In this document: piece by piece, positions 27,564 to 35,705 of the stretch | Layout of the letters: each line of letters opens with the position of its first letter | How positions within the stretch are numbered: the first letter of the stretch is position 1 | DNA from: Domibacillus iocasae | GTDB lineage: Bacteria; Bacillota; Bacilli; Bacillales; Domibacillaceae | DNA: 64,000 nucleotides | Assembly: GCF_001750285.1 (NCBI RefSeq) | Contig: NZ_MAMP01000021.1 | Coordinates: 1-64,000, forward strand | Reading direction: 5' to 3' | Notes under the pieces: generated by a model | Told to the model about the DNA's origin: nothing | Databases searched by the model: none | What the model saw: only the letters and a program-made list of their open reading frames with translations | Program-made: the position numbers and the translations under genes

Positions 27564-28268
27564 ATGAATAAAGAAAAAAAAGTGTATGAGATGCTTGATA
27601 AAGTTTATGACCCTGAGTTAGATCAGCCTTTAACAGAGCTGGGTTTTATTGACCATATCGTCATTAAGGAAGCTCAAGTTGAAGTGGTGTTCCGGCTGCC
27701 AACATACTGGTGTTCTCCGAATTTCGCTTATATTATGGCGGAGGATATACGCAAATACGTGTCTGAAATAGAGTGGGTAAAGGAAGTAAAGGTAAATTTA
27801 CTTGATCACTGTGCATCTGATGAAATCAATCAGGGAACGGCAGAAGGAAAACGTTTTAGTGAATCTTTTAGCGGCTTAGCCGATGGGGATCTTGATGAAT
27901 TGCGAAGAACCTTTCAAATAAAAGCATTTTATGGAAGACAAGAAAAATTTATTAAACATTTACTTAGCGATGGGATGTCAAAAAAGGACATTACCGCCTT
28001 ATCGCTAGAAGAGCTGCATGAACTGGATCTTTCAACAGAAGGACAAGTATTAAGAGATAAATACCTTGAAAAAAAAGAGGCATTAAATCACTCAAGCCTT
28101 GTTGCAATAACAACACCTGAAGAGGAAGCGCTAACAGAAGAAGAGTTGGCTGATTACTTGCTTGGTGCGAAACGGACAAGATTAAGTATGGAGTTTAATG
28201 GAATTTATTGCAGAGGTTTATTGGAGGCCAGGTATAATCTGCCTTCTATTAATAAGGTTTTGCAATAA
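27564..28268 (+). CDS. MIP18/DUF59 family protein
   Basis: A 234-aa protein. The N-terminal MIP18/DUF59 domain (about residues 1-95) starts KVYEMLDKVYDPELDQPLTELGFID and includes LPTYWCSPNFAY, with the conserved Cys. DUF59 proteins help assemble metal or iron-sulfur centres. The C-terminal part (about 95-234) is helical, with KAFYGRQEKFIKHLL, and resembles the tail found in mim/prm-type operons. Together with the amidohydrolase it suggests a maturation pair whose client enzyme is not in this window. The ribosome site AAAGAGGTG lies at 27543-27551. Confidence 0.78.
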   Translation: MNKEKKVYEMLDKVYDPELDQPLTELGFIDHIVIKEAQVEVVFRLPTYWCSPNFAYIMAEDIRKYVSEIEWVKEVKVNLLDHCASDEINQGTAEGKRFSESFSGLADGDLDELRRTFQIKAFYGRQEKFIKHLLSDGMSKKDITALSLEELHELDLSTEGQVLRDKYLEKKEALNHSSLVAITTPEEEALTEEELADYLLGAKRTRLSMEFNGIYCRGLLEARYNLPSINKVLQ

Positions 28269-28336
28269 AACAATAATTGTGGCTTCAAGAATGCATTTGC
28301 TTTCTTAATATAAATCTACTAAAGGAATGGTGATGA

Positions 28337-28912
28337 ATGATGAGTAAAAACGTACTAATTATAACTGGTGATGCAGTAGAGGCTTTGGAAGTATTTTACC
28401 CTTACTACCGATGCATTGAAGACAATATAAATTGTACGATTGCGTCACCTGTGAAAAAAAAGCTTCAAACCGTGGTTCATGATTTTCTCCCGGAAATGGA
28501 TACATTCACAGAAAAGTGGGGGTATAAAATTGAATCACATGTTTCTGTGGATGATGTTAACCCGGCGGATTATGATGGGTTAATTATTCCTGGCGGGCGT
28601 GCACCTGAATATATTCGTATGAATACAAAAGTGCAAGAACTTACAGCTCACTTTTTTAAAGAGAATAAGCCAATCGGCGTTATCTGTCACGGGCAGCTCG
28701 TACTTACAACAATCCGCGAGCACATTCAAGGACGGGAAATGACGGCATATAGTGCTTGTCGTCCGGAAGTAGAGGCTGCTGGAGCAACGTATATTGAAGA
28801 ACTTCTTCATGTTGAAGGTAATTTAGTGTCGGGGCATGCATGGCCCGACTTGCCTGGATTTATGAGAGAATTCTTTAAGTTGCTGAATGTTAAAAAAGAA
28901 GCTTCTGTTTAA
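28337..28912 (+). CDS. DJ-1/PfpI family protein
   Basis: A 191-aa DJ-1/PfpI fold protein. The nucleophile-elbow Cys is in IGVICHGQLVL (about residue 118), with the following His. YDGLIIPGGRAPEYIR carries the conserved Gly-Gly and NVLIITGDAVEALEV the N-terminal acidic residue. Members act as glyoxalases, deglycases or chaperones; the substrate is unknown. Third gene of the sigma-54 operon, then a terminator. Two tandem ATGs (28337, 28340) are possible starts. Confidence 0.85.
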   Translation: MMSKNVLIITGDAVEALEVFYPYYRCIEDNINCTIASPVKKKLQTVVHDFLPEMDTFTEKWGYKIESHVSVDDVNPADYDGLIIPGGRAPEYIRMNTKVQELTAHFFKENKPIGVICHGQLVLTTIREHIQGREMTAYSACRPEVEAAGATYIEELLHVEGNLVSGHAWPDLPGFMREFFKLLNVKKEASV

Positions 28913-28960
28913 ATCTGAAAAAACAAAATAGTGATAATAGGAAATACGCATAACAAATAC

Positions 28961-28994
28961 AAAAGCTCGAGTTCACCGACTCGAGCTTTTTTTA
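28961..28994 (+). terminator. terminator between convergent genes
   Basis: AAAAGCTCGAGT and ACTCGAGCTTTT form a perfect 12-bp stem with T-runs on both strands. It can serve both the sigma-54 operon and the LLM gene on the opposite strand. Confidence 0.9.
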
Positions 28995-29033
28995 TTTGAT
29001 CTTAAAAAAGAGCAGGCAATCTGTTCTTGTCTT

Positions 29034-30014
29034 TTATAGTATGGCTTCTGCTAAAAGAGCATAAGATTGAACTTTTTCTTCAAAATCATACACATTGGTA
29101 ATGACCATGAACTCATCCGTTTGATAGGCCTCGCTTAATAAAAGAAGCTCGTTCCTCACTTTTTGAGGGGTTCCAATGATCATTCGTTTCCTGTTTTCTT
29201 TTACTTTTTCTTCGTCCATTTTAGACAGGATCCGGTTTTTTGCCTCTTCAATAGTGGGTATTCTTGTATCGCCGCCTTTTTCAACAGCTAACAGCCAGGC
29301 GTCCTGGCTGAGTGCTATTTCCTGCGCTTTTTCTTCTGTAGAAGCACAAACAATAAAGATGCAAACATTCACTTTTGGCTGTTCCATCATTCTCGACGGC
29401 TGAAAATCATTTAAATACTGATTTATTGCTCTCTGCCCGCTGTGAGGATTGATAAAGTGTCCGTATGTAAAGGCCATTCCTTCTTCAGCCGCTACTCTGG
29501 CTCCGCGATGCGTGATGCCTAACATCCACGTCTCAGGAGCACTTTTGATGAAAGGATACGCTTTTACAGTTTGATCTAGTCCCTCATTTGTTAAATATCC
29601 CTGCAGGTCTCTTACTTGTCTTGGAAAGTCATTTAAGCTTTTCCTGACCCCATCTGTAAGGGCTAAACGAGTCTCCGGGGAACCGCCTGGTGAGCGGCCC
29701 ACTCCTAAATCAATTCTGTTTGGAAATAACGCTTCTAAGACTTTAAAGTTCTCAGCGATTTTATATGGACTGTACTGGGGGAGAAGGACACCTCCTGATC
29801 CTACCCGAATAGACTTGGTGCCTGAAGCAATATGAGAAATTAAAACCTCCGGCGAGGAACCTGCAATTCCGTTTGTATTATGATGTTCGGCCACCCAAAA
29901 GCGGGTATATCCCATTTCTTCTGTTATCTGGGCTAATTTAAGCGTATTCCTCAAGGCGGCCGCTCCATTACCGCCTGTAGTAATCACGGATTGATCAAGA
30001 ACACTTAACTTCAT
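29034..30014 (-). CDS. LLM class flavin-dependent oxidoreductase (MsnO8 group)
   Basis: A 326-aa luciferase-like monooxygenase with a TIM barrel and FMN use. It begins LSVLDQSVI and has TRFWVAEHHN, VGSGGVLLPQYSPYKIAE and FPNRIDLGVGRSPGG, the signatures of the MsnO8/YtmO-like subfamily. The C-terminus has IIGTPQKVRNEL. No dedicated flavin reductase lies nearby. The substrate is unknown; a role in oxidative or aromatic metabolism fits the neighbourhood. The start ATG follows GGTGGTGATTTGAA. Confidence 0.87.
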   Translation of the reverse strand: MKLSVLDQSVITTGGNGAAALRNTLKLAQITEEMGYTRFWVAEHHNTNGIAGSSPEVLISHIASGTKSIRVGSGGVLLPQYSPYKIAENFKVLEALFPNRIDLGVGRSPGGSPETRLALTDGVRKSLNDFPRQVRDLQGYLTNEGLDQTVKAYPFIKSAPETWMLGITHRGARVAAEEGMAFTYGHFINPHSGQRAINQYLNDFQPSRMMEQPKVNVCIFIVCASTEEKAQEIALSQDAWLLAVEKGGDTRIPTIEEAKNRILSKMDEEKVKENRKRMIIGTPQKVRNELLLLSEAYQTDEFMVITNVYDFEEKVQSYALLAEAIL

Positions 30015-30166
30015 TTCAAATCACCACCTGCCCATCAATATTGTATTTAGTCTGTATTAAAAAAGATATGTTGTTAGACAACACAAGTAAAGAAAGAAGA
30101 TCTTAAAAAGATTTTTCCCGAATTTCTTAATTATAATAATGAGTTGGAGAGCGTTTGAAAATGATA

Positions 30167-30310
30167 TAATCCGTTTGTTTTTAACAAACGGATTAAACAA
30201 AAAGCTCCCCTTGTTCCAACTATTTTCTCCGAACAAGGAAACAATAGTTGGAACAAGGGGAGAATCATCTCTTTTGTTTATTTTAAGAAGCTCCTGCCAG
30301 GACAGGAGCG
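30167..30310. other. cluster of three intergenic hairpins
   Basis: Three stems lie in 145 bp without a gene. TAATCCGTTTGTT/AACAAACGGATTA (30167-30195) has a 3-nt loop. CTCCCCTTGTTCCAACTAT pairs with its exact 19-nt inverse around a 20-nt loop (30205-30262). GCTCCTG/CAGGAGC lies at 30290-30309. Convergence is not the reason, as both flanking genes point left. The last could terminate or follow the dioxygenase message. Function unknown. Confidence 0.6.
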
Positions 30311-30316
30311 ATACTA

Positions 30317-31297
30317 TTACTCTTTAGTGAATTCCTTTGTGCTTCTCACTGTATCGATCGGGCGGACTAATTTTTCAATTTCTTCTCGTTTTGGCTCTAA
30401 GAATGGAGGCAAAGATAATTTTTCCCCAAGGGTTTCATAAGGTTCATCACCCATAAATCCTGGACCGTCCGTCGCAAGCTCAAATAAAATTTGCGGAGCT
30501 ACTCTGGTGTACAAAGACTCGAAAAAGAAACGATCAACATGGCCGGACGTCTGAAATCCGAAACTGTGGTAACGCTCATTCCATTCGTCCAGGGCAGCCC
30601 GGTCTTCAACCCGGAATGCAACGTGGTGAACCGTGCCGAAACCTTGCTGCGCTTCCGGAAGGAGAACATTATGTTCAACGATTACCTGCGCCCCGTTACC
30701 GCCCACGCCGACTTCAAATAAACGAAACGATCCTTCTTTGCCGATTTCCTTAAACTGAAAGACTTTTTCCAACATTTCTTTAAAATAATCAACGTTTGCA
30801 ATACGGATAAATATAGGTCCTAAACCGGTAATCGCATATTGCAGCGGTATTGGCCCGTTTTGCCAAGGTGTACCTGAAGCAACGCCTTCATTGAATTCAT
30901 CTGAAATCAATTGATACTGCTGGTCATCAAAGTCAACAAAAGAAAGGGTTTTCTTGCCAAATTGCTCTTTAATGCCGGAGTGTTTTACTTCCAGGCGGTC
31001 AAAACGCTTTACCCAGTAATCCATGGATGCGTCGTTTGGCACCCGGAAAGATGTTTTGGAAATTTCATTTGTCCCGTGAACCCCTTTTGGAATGCCAGGA
31101 AAGTCAAAAAACGTCATATCAGTTCCTGCGCTGCCGGTGTCATCCGCAAAAAATAAATGATACGTTTGAATATCATCTTGATTCACTGTTTTTTTAACGA
31201 GGCGCATCCCTAAAACGTACGTGAAAAATTCATAATTTTTTTCTGCACTGCTTGTAATAGCCGTTACGTGGTGTATACCTTTTAAGCCGTTGTTCAT
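30317..31297 (-). CDS. ring-cleaving dioxygenase, VOC family (MhqO-like)
   Basis: A 326-aa protein with two vicinal-oxygen-chelate halves, like the hydroquinone-linked dioxygenases MhqO/MhqE/MhqA of B. subtilis. Metal ligands are His in GIHHVTAITSS (N-terminal) and FGTVHHVAFRVED (about residue 225), and Glu near ILFELATDGPGF (about 275). ATG 31297 follows GGAGGAATT; an upstream in-frame ATG has no ribosome site. An MhqR-type operator lies upstream but is now separated by a 280-bp repeat element. Role: ring opening in quinone/catechol detoxification. Confidence 0.87.
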   Translation of the reverse strand: MNNGLKGIHHVTAITSSAEKNYEFFTYVLGMRLVKKTVNQDDIQTYHLFFADDTGSAGTDMTFFDFPGIPKGVHGTNEISKTSFRVPNDASMDYWVKRFDRLEVKHSGIKEQFGKKTLSFVDFDDQQYQLISDEFNEGVASGTPWQNGPIPLQYAITGLGPIFIRIANVDYFKEMLEKVFQFKEIGKEGSFRLFEVGVGGNGAQVIVEHNVLLPEAQQGFGTVHHVAFRVEDRAALDEWNERYHSFGFQTSGHVDRFFFESLYTRVAPQILFELATDGPGFMGDEPYETLGEKLSLPPFLEPKREEIEKLVRPIDTVRSTKEFTKE

Positions 31298-31387
31298 TTC
31301 AAATTCCTCCAATTGAGCTGGAAACGATGCTCATTTCTTTTTTTAGAAGCTTCTTCTTTTTTAAGCCGGTTCTTACAGGATAAATAA

Positions 31388-31667
31388 CTATATAAGTTAA
31401 ATTAAACTTCTTGCTTTCTCCGCTTCCTATCATGAAAAGATTCCTTTTTAAAAAGCAGCGAATGGGCGGCAAGCACGGGGCGGAGACTCCCTATGGGACT
31501 AGCGGGCATCTAAGATCGACGGCGCAAAGCGGTGAAGCCTGAGCTTCGCGCCTGCCCCATAGAAAGCGGAGCCGCGCGAATGCCGCTCTTACATGACGGG
31601 GGCTAAGTGCCGCTGCCCGAGTTTTTCTCAACGGCTAAGTGTAAATTCTTTTGTTCAACTTATATAG
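31388..31667. repeat. MITE-like repeat, copy 2 with G+C-rich core
   Basis: 280 bp bounded by CTATATAAGTTAAATTAAAC and GTTCAACTTATATAG (imperfect terminal inverted repeats). Flanks equal those of copy 1. The core (about 31460-31590) has GGCGGAGACTCCCTATGGGA and GCCCCATAGAAAGCGGAGCC, related to the widespread Bacillus palindromic repeat. It sits between the VOC dioxygenase and its likely MhqR operator. Confidence 0.82.
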
Positions 31668-31730
31668 CTGCTACTATATTTTTTCCCTATATGCTGTCTC
31701 ATTTAATCATAAAGGATACAAGTTCTTCTT

Positions 31731-31766
31731 TGATACATTTATCTCGAATTCGAGATAAATGTATCA
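31731..31766. promoter_or_regulatory. MhqR-type operator within a perfect 36-bp palindrome
   Basis: The 36 bases are a perfect inverted repeat centred on GAATTC. The central 18 bases TATCTCGAATTCGAGATA equal the operator described for the MarR-type quinone sensor MhqR in B. subtilis. Flanking arms TGATACATT/AATGTATCA extend it. Possible targets are hpaB to the right and the ring-cleaving dioxygenase to the left. Confidence 0.88.
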
Positions 31767-31964
31767 TGAATAAAATGTGGTGTCAACAAACCTTACTTTC
31801 TCTTTTTGCATTTTTATTGGCTATAACAATTTAAATTGCAACACAAGTCTCTCTATAGATTATTTAAATCATATAAACCGTAAAAACAGCAGAAAAGAAA
31901 TGAACTATCTATACTTTTTTACAGTTCAAAAAATTCAGTATATTCGACATAATAAAGCTAGAAT

Positions 31965-31979
31965 TTGTAAGCGCTTTAA
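31965..31979. promoter_or_regulatory. cre-like site upstream of hpaB
   Basis: TTGTAAGCGCTTTAA matches the CcpA consensus except for one fixed base (C at position 14). It lies 36 bp before the hpaB start. Confidence 0.55.
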
Positions 31980-32014
31980 AAATCCTGATTCAAAAACAAG
32001 GGGGGTCTATTTAA

Positions 32015-33085
32015 GTGACGATTGGACAAAAAGAAATCACCAGAAAACCATTAACAGGACAAGAGTATTTGGACAGCTTGCGGGATGGACGGGAAATTTG
32101 GATACATGGTGAAAAAGTAGAAGATGTAACAACGCATCCGGCTTTCCGTAACTCAGCCCGGTCCATTGCAAGACTGTATGATGCGCTGCATGATGAAAAA
32201 ACAAAAGATATTTTAACAGTTGAAACAGACACGGGGAATGGCGGTTATACACAAAAATATTTTCAATTTGATAAAACCACCGATGACCTTTTAGCTTCCC
32301 GCGACGCGATTGCAGAGTGGGCAAAATTATCATACGGACAAATGGGAAGGTCGCCGGATTATAAAGCTGCTTTCTTAGCTACACTCGGTGCGGACCCGGA
32401 TTATTATGCACCCTATCAAGACAACGCAAGAAAATGGTATAAAGAAGCACAGGAAAAAAACCTGTTCTTCAACCACGCGATTATCAATCCGCCGGTTGAC
32501 CGCAACAAACCTTTGGAAGCGGTATCAGACATCTTTATTAAAGCCGTACGTGAAACAGAAGAAGGCGTGATCGTCAGTGGCGCAAAAATGGTCGCGACAG
32601 GATCGGCCTTGACGAATTACAATTTTGTTGCCCATTACGGTGCTGCGCCGATTACAAAAGAAGAATTTGCGCTTTGCTTCATAGCTCCAATGAATACACC
32701 AGGTATGAAGCTGGTCAGCCGTACTTCATACGAAATGAACGCAGCAGTGATGGGAAGCCCATTTGATTATCCGTTAAGCAGCCGATTTGATGAAAATGAC
32801 GCAGTATTGATTTTTGAAGAAGCGCTCATCCCACGGGAAAACATTTTGATCAATAAAGATATTGAAAAAATCAACAATTTCTTTGCTGAAACAGGCATAA
32901 GCGAAGCGGTGGCTGTTTCAGCGTTCGCCCCGCAGGAAAGCGCAGCCGCCAGCACGCAGCCCATTACACAGCAAATTAAACAGCCGCCAGCCTATCTAAA
33001 TCATCTATGTCAACTCGGACAGCAGCGCGCGGGTCTGTTTAGTGATTTCAAGGCTTATGGACCAATATTGCTCTGCGAAAGTTGA
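32015..33085 (+). pseudogene. hpaB: truncated 4-hydroxyphenylacetate 3-monooxygenase (hpaB-like)
   Basis: The first ~294 codons encode the N-terminal and middle domains of an HpaB/PvcC-type FADH2-dependent monooxygenase (480-520 aa normally). Segments include PLTGQEYLDSLRDGREIWI, GRSPDYKAAFLATLGADPD and GAKMVATGSALTNYNFVAHY. Homology stops after KINNFFAETG near 32900; the remaining 60 codons (Ala/Gln-rich) read through an inverted fragment of the repeat core. About 190 residues, including the C-terminal helical FAD/tetramer region, are absent, so activity is very unlikely. The start is a GTG at 32015 after AGGGGGG. No hpaC reductase lies nearby. Confidence 0.85.
32898..32970 (-). repeat. repeat-core fragment interrupting hpaB
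   Basis: Read on the minus strand, GTAATGGGCTGCGTGCTGGC, GGCTGCGCTTTCCTGCGGGG and CGAACGCTGAAACAGCCACC follow the core of copy 3 (GTAATGGATTGCGGGCTTGC and so on) and the element at 62382. It is an incomplete, inverted copy located exactly where HpaB homology ends. Confidence 0.7.
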
Positions 33086-33234
33086 GCTATGGTAAGATGA
33101 ATTTTTATGAGGTCCGGCAGAAGAATGGTTTTCTCCTGAAAAATAAAATCAAACATGTGCCGCATAGAAGAATGGATCATTTCAATCAAAAAAAATCCGG
33201 GTCATAATAATGATATAAAGAGTGAAGAGAAAGG

Positions 33235-34236
33235 ATGAAAAAAGTGTCAAAATTAAATTTAAGTTTTGCGTGTTGGGATTATGACCGAATTCAAGCGTTA
33301 ACCAATGGAACTGTCCAGGCAAAAGGAATTGATTTAAACTGGCTGAACATGCCGGTTGAAGAAACATTTTGGCGAATGATGCGTCATCAGGAATTTGATA
33401 TATCCGAATTATCGCTATCTTCTTATTTAATTGCAAAAGACCGCGGTTATCCTAACTTCACCGCCATCCCTGTCTTTATGTCACGCTTTTTCCGCCATTC
33501 CGGTATTTATATTAATAAGCATTCCGGTATTGAAGAAGCGGCAGACTTAAGAGGCAAGCGGATTGGGATTCCAGAGTACCAGTTGACGGCCTGTCTTTGG
33601 ATTCGAGGTATTTTACATCATGATTATGGTGTTCATCCGTCTGAAATGAACTGGTATACAGGCGGACAGGAAGAGCCGGGAAGGGTTGAAAAAATAAAAC
33701 TTACATTACCGCCGGATATTAATATACAGGTAATAAATGACGAACAAACATTAAATCAAATGCTTGAATCCGGAGAGATCGATGCGCTGATCGCTCCACG
33801 GGCTCCATCTTGTTTTTTAAATGGTTCATCTCATGTACAACGGTTGTTTCCTGACTACGCCTCTGTCGAAAAAGATTACTATGAACGAACAGGCATTTTT
33901 CCGATTATGCATGTTGTTGCGATTAAAGATGAAATATTGGAAGAACACCCATGGGTCGCAGCCAATCTTTATCAGGCTTTTGTGGAAGCCAAGCAAAAAG
34001 TATATGACGGATTTAACCAAACGGCGGCTTTAAAAGTTACTCTGCCCTGGTTTGTTTCAGAATGGGAAAATACCCGTCAGTTAATGGGAGAAGATTTCTG
34101 GCCATATGGACTGGAGAAAAACCGAAAAACATTGGAAGCAGCCGTCACATATTCGTATGAGCAAGGAATGATTAAAAACCGTTTAAGCGTGGAGGATTTG
34201 TTTGCGCAGTCAACGCTTGAAGCATACACGCTCTGA
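33235..34236 (+). CDS. 4,5-dihydroxyphthalate decarboxylase homologue
   Basis: A 333-aa protein of the Pht5 family (periplasmic-binding-protein fold turned enzyme), which decarboxylates 4,5-dihydroxyphthalate to protocatechuate in Pseudomonas. It has KLNLSFACWDYDRIQAL, EFDISELSLSSYLIAKDRG, IPVFMSRFFRHSGIYIN and LRGKRIGIPEYQLTACLWIRG, all close to the family consensus. There is no signal peptide, consistent with a cytosolic enzyme. The ATG follows GAGAAAGGATG. It opens the aromatic-acid island and precedes a Zn-dehydrogenase by 19 nt, so the two are probably co-transcribed. The substrate is inferred from the family. Confidence 0.85.
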   Translation: MKKVSKLNLSFACWDYDRIQALTNGTVQAKGIDLNWLNMPVEETFWRMMRHQEFDISELSLSSYLIAKDRGYPNFTAIPVFMSRFFRHSGIYINKHSGIEEAADLRGKRIGIPEYQLTACLWIRGILHHDYGVHPSEMNWYTGGQEEPGRVEKIKLTLPPDINIQVINDEQTLNQMLESGEIDALIAPRAPSCFLNGSSHVQRLFPDYASVEKDYYERTGIFPIMHVVAIKDEILEEHPWVAANLYQAFVEAKQKVYDGFNQTAALKVTLPWFVSEWENTRQLMGEDFWPYGLEKNRKTLEAAVTYSYEQGMIKNRLSVEDLFAQSTLEAYTL

Positions 34237-34255
34237 AACAAAAGGAGGGGTTGAA

Positions 34256-35347
34256 TTGAGCCAAAAAGTTTTGTCAGCAGTCGCAGTTGGTGAAAGGCAA
34301 ACGAAGCTTCAAGAGTTTGAAATGCCTGAGTTATCGCCTGAAGAAGGCATTTTGCGGGTAGAAATCGTTGGCGTCTGCGGGACGGATGTTTCATATTATC
34401 GGAAAAGCCAAGAGCCTAGAATCTTAGGCCATCATATTGTCGGTCATATTGAGAAAATTGGCGAAAATGCGGCGAAAAAATGGGGAGTGAAAGAGGGAGA
34501 TCGAGTCGCTCTTGAAGAGTATATTCCGTGCGGGCAATGTGAACATTGCCGGACAGGAAACTACCGTGCCTGTTTATTTACCGACCCGCGTGCAGGCGGA
34601 ATCCGCTATGGAGCAACGCCGGACTCATTGCAGCCTTCTTTATGGGGAGGATTCAGTCAATATATGTACCTCCATCCTAACTCGGTCGTGCATCGAATGG
34701 CTGATCATGTTCCTGCAGAAGAAGCCGCTTTAACGCTTCCGTTAGCAAATGGCTTTGAATGGATGATCATCGAAGGGAAAGCACAGCCAGGGAAAGTAGT
34801 CGTCATACAAGGACCCGGTCAGCAAGGGTTAGCTTGTGCCCTGGCTGCCAAAGCAGCCGGAGCAGAAGTGATCGTCACTGGCCGCATGACGAGTCTGCGC
34901 CGTTTGGAATTGGCAAAAGAACTCGGCGTTGATCATATTATCAACATCCACACGGAAGATCTCCAAACCCGTATCCATGAAATTACGGATGGGAAAATGG
35001 CAGATATCGTTTTGGATGTCACTTCGGGCGGTACGGCTCCCATTACGTCTTCTTTAGAGATTGTCAAAAAAGGCGGCATGGTTATTTTAGGAGCGTATAA
35101 ATATCAGGAAATACCAAACTTTAACGCAGATTTGATTATACAAAAAATGCTTACTGTAAAAGGCGTTCGTGGACATAGTTACCAGTCGGTAAAAATGGCA
35201 ACAGAGTTTATCGCTTCCCAAACATTTCCGTTAAATAAGATGCACTCGCATAACTATGGACTGCATCAAGTCGATGAAGCGCTAAAAACCGCAGGAGGAG
35301 AAGGCGAGCCATCTCCGCTTTTGGTTACCGTATCCCCATGGTCTTAA
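34256..35347 (+). CDS. zinc-dependent alcohol dehydrogenase family protein
   Basis: A 363-aa medium-chain dehydrogenase. The catalytic-zinc Cys is in VGVCGTDVSYY and His in ILGHHIVGHIEKIG. The structural zinc site has four Cys in CGQCEHCRTGNYRAC. The Rossmann domain has VIQGPGQQGLACALAAK. The only good start is TTG at 34256 after AAAGGAGGGG. Coupled to the dihydroxyphthalate decarboxylase homologue, it may oxidise a diol or a side-chain alcohol of the island's substrate; this is inference. Confidence 0.85.
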   Translation: MSQKVLSAVAVGERQTKLQEFEMPELSPEEGILRVEIVGVCGTDVSYYRKSQEPRILGHHIVGHIEKIGENAAKKWGVKEGDRVALEEYIPCGQCEHCRTGNYRACLFTDPRAGGIRYGATPDSLQPSLWGGFSQYMYLHPNSVVHRMADHVPAEEAALTLPLANGFEWMIIEGKAQPGKVVVIQGPGQQGLACALAAKAAGAEVIVTGRMTSLRRLELAKELGVDHIINIHTEDLQTRIHEITDGKMADIVLDVTSGGTAPITSSLEIVKKGGMVILGAYKYQEIPNFNADLIIQKMLTVKGVRGHSYQSVKMATEFIASQTFPLNKMHSHNYGLHQVDEALKTAGGEGEPSPLLVTVSPWS

Positions 35348-35371
35348 TGAAATAATTAGAGAATTATATTG

Positions 35372-35432
35372 AAAAAGCATCCTTAATTAACTCAGTGAAA
35401 ACTTAGTTGAACTTATTAAGGGTGCCTTTTTA
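35372..35432 (+). terminator. terminator
   Basis: AAGCATCCTTAAT pairs with ATTAAGGGTGCCTT and TTTT follows, 25 bp after the alcohol dehydrogenase. Confidence 0.75.
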
Positions 35433-35481
35433 CCCTATTTTTATTTAAACTGTATATTCAGAAAATATTTTATTTTCAGTA

Positions 35482-35540
35482 TTGATTTAGTGATTTTTCG
35501 TTAGTATAATAAAAACCATTATACGGAATGCATTTCGTAT
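35482..35540 (+). promoter_or_regulatory. promoter with palindromic operator upstream of the first Rieske operon
   Basis: TTGATT (35482-35487) and TATAAT (35505-35510) are 17 bp apart, a good SigA promoter. The near-perfect palindrome ATACGGAATGCATTTCGTAT (35521-35540) overlaps the expected start point, so it probably binds a repressor, possibly one of the IclR proteins of the island. A cre-like ATGAAAGCGATTTTG lies at 35638-35652 (one mismatch). Confidence 0.65.
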
Positions 35541-35705
35541 GGTGAAATAACATACGAATAATCATGAATATTTTCAATGCTATTTGCAGTGATACAAACT
35601 GAAAATAGGCACTGGGAAATCCCTTTTATGATTATTTATGAAAGCGATTTTGATTAGTGGTAACAAGCTGTGGATTCAAAACAGAAATCTTTACAGGGGG
35701 GGAAG

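Noticed and set aside
28340-28912. Intracellular protease assignment for the DJ-1/PfpI protein
   Set aside because: The fold alone does not show protease activity; most relatives are glyoxalases, deglycases or of unknown function.
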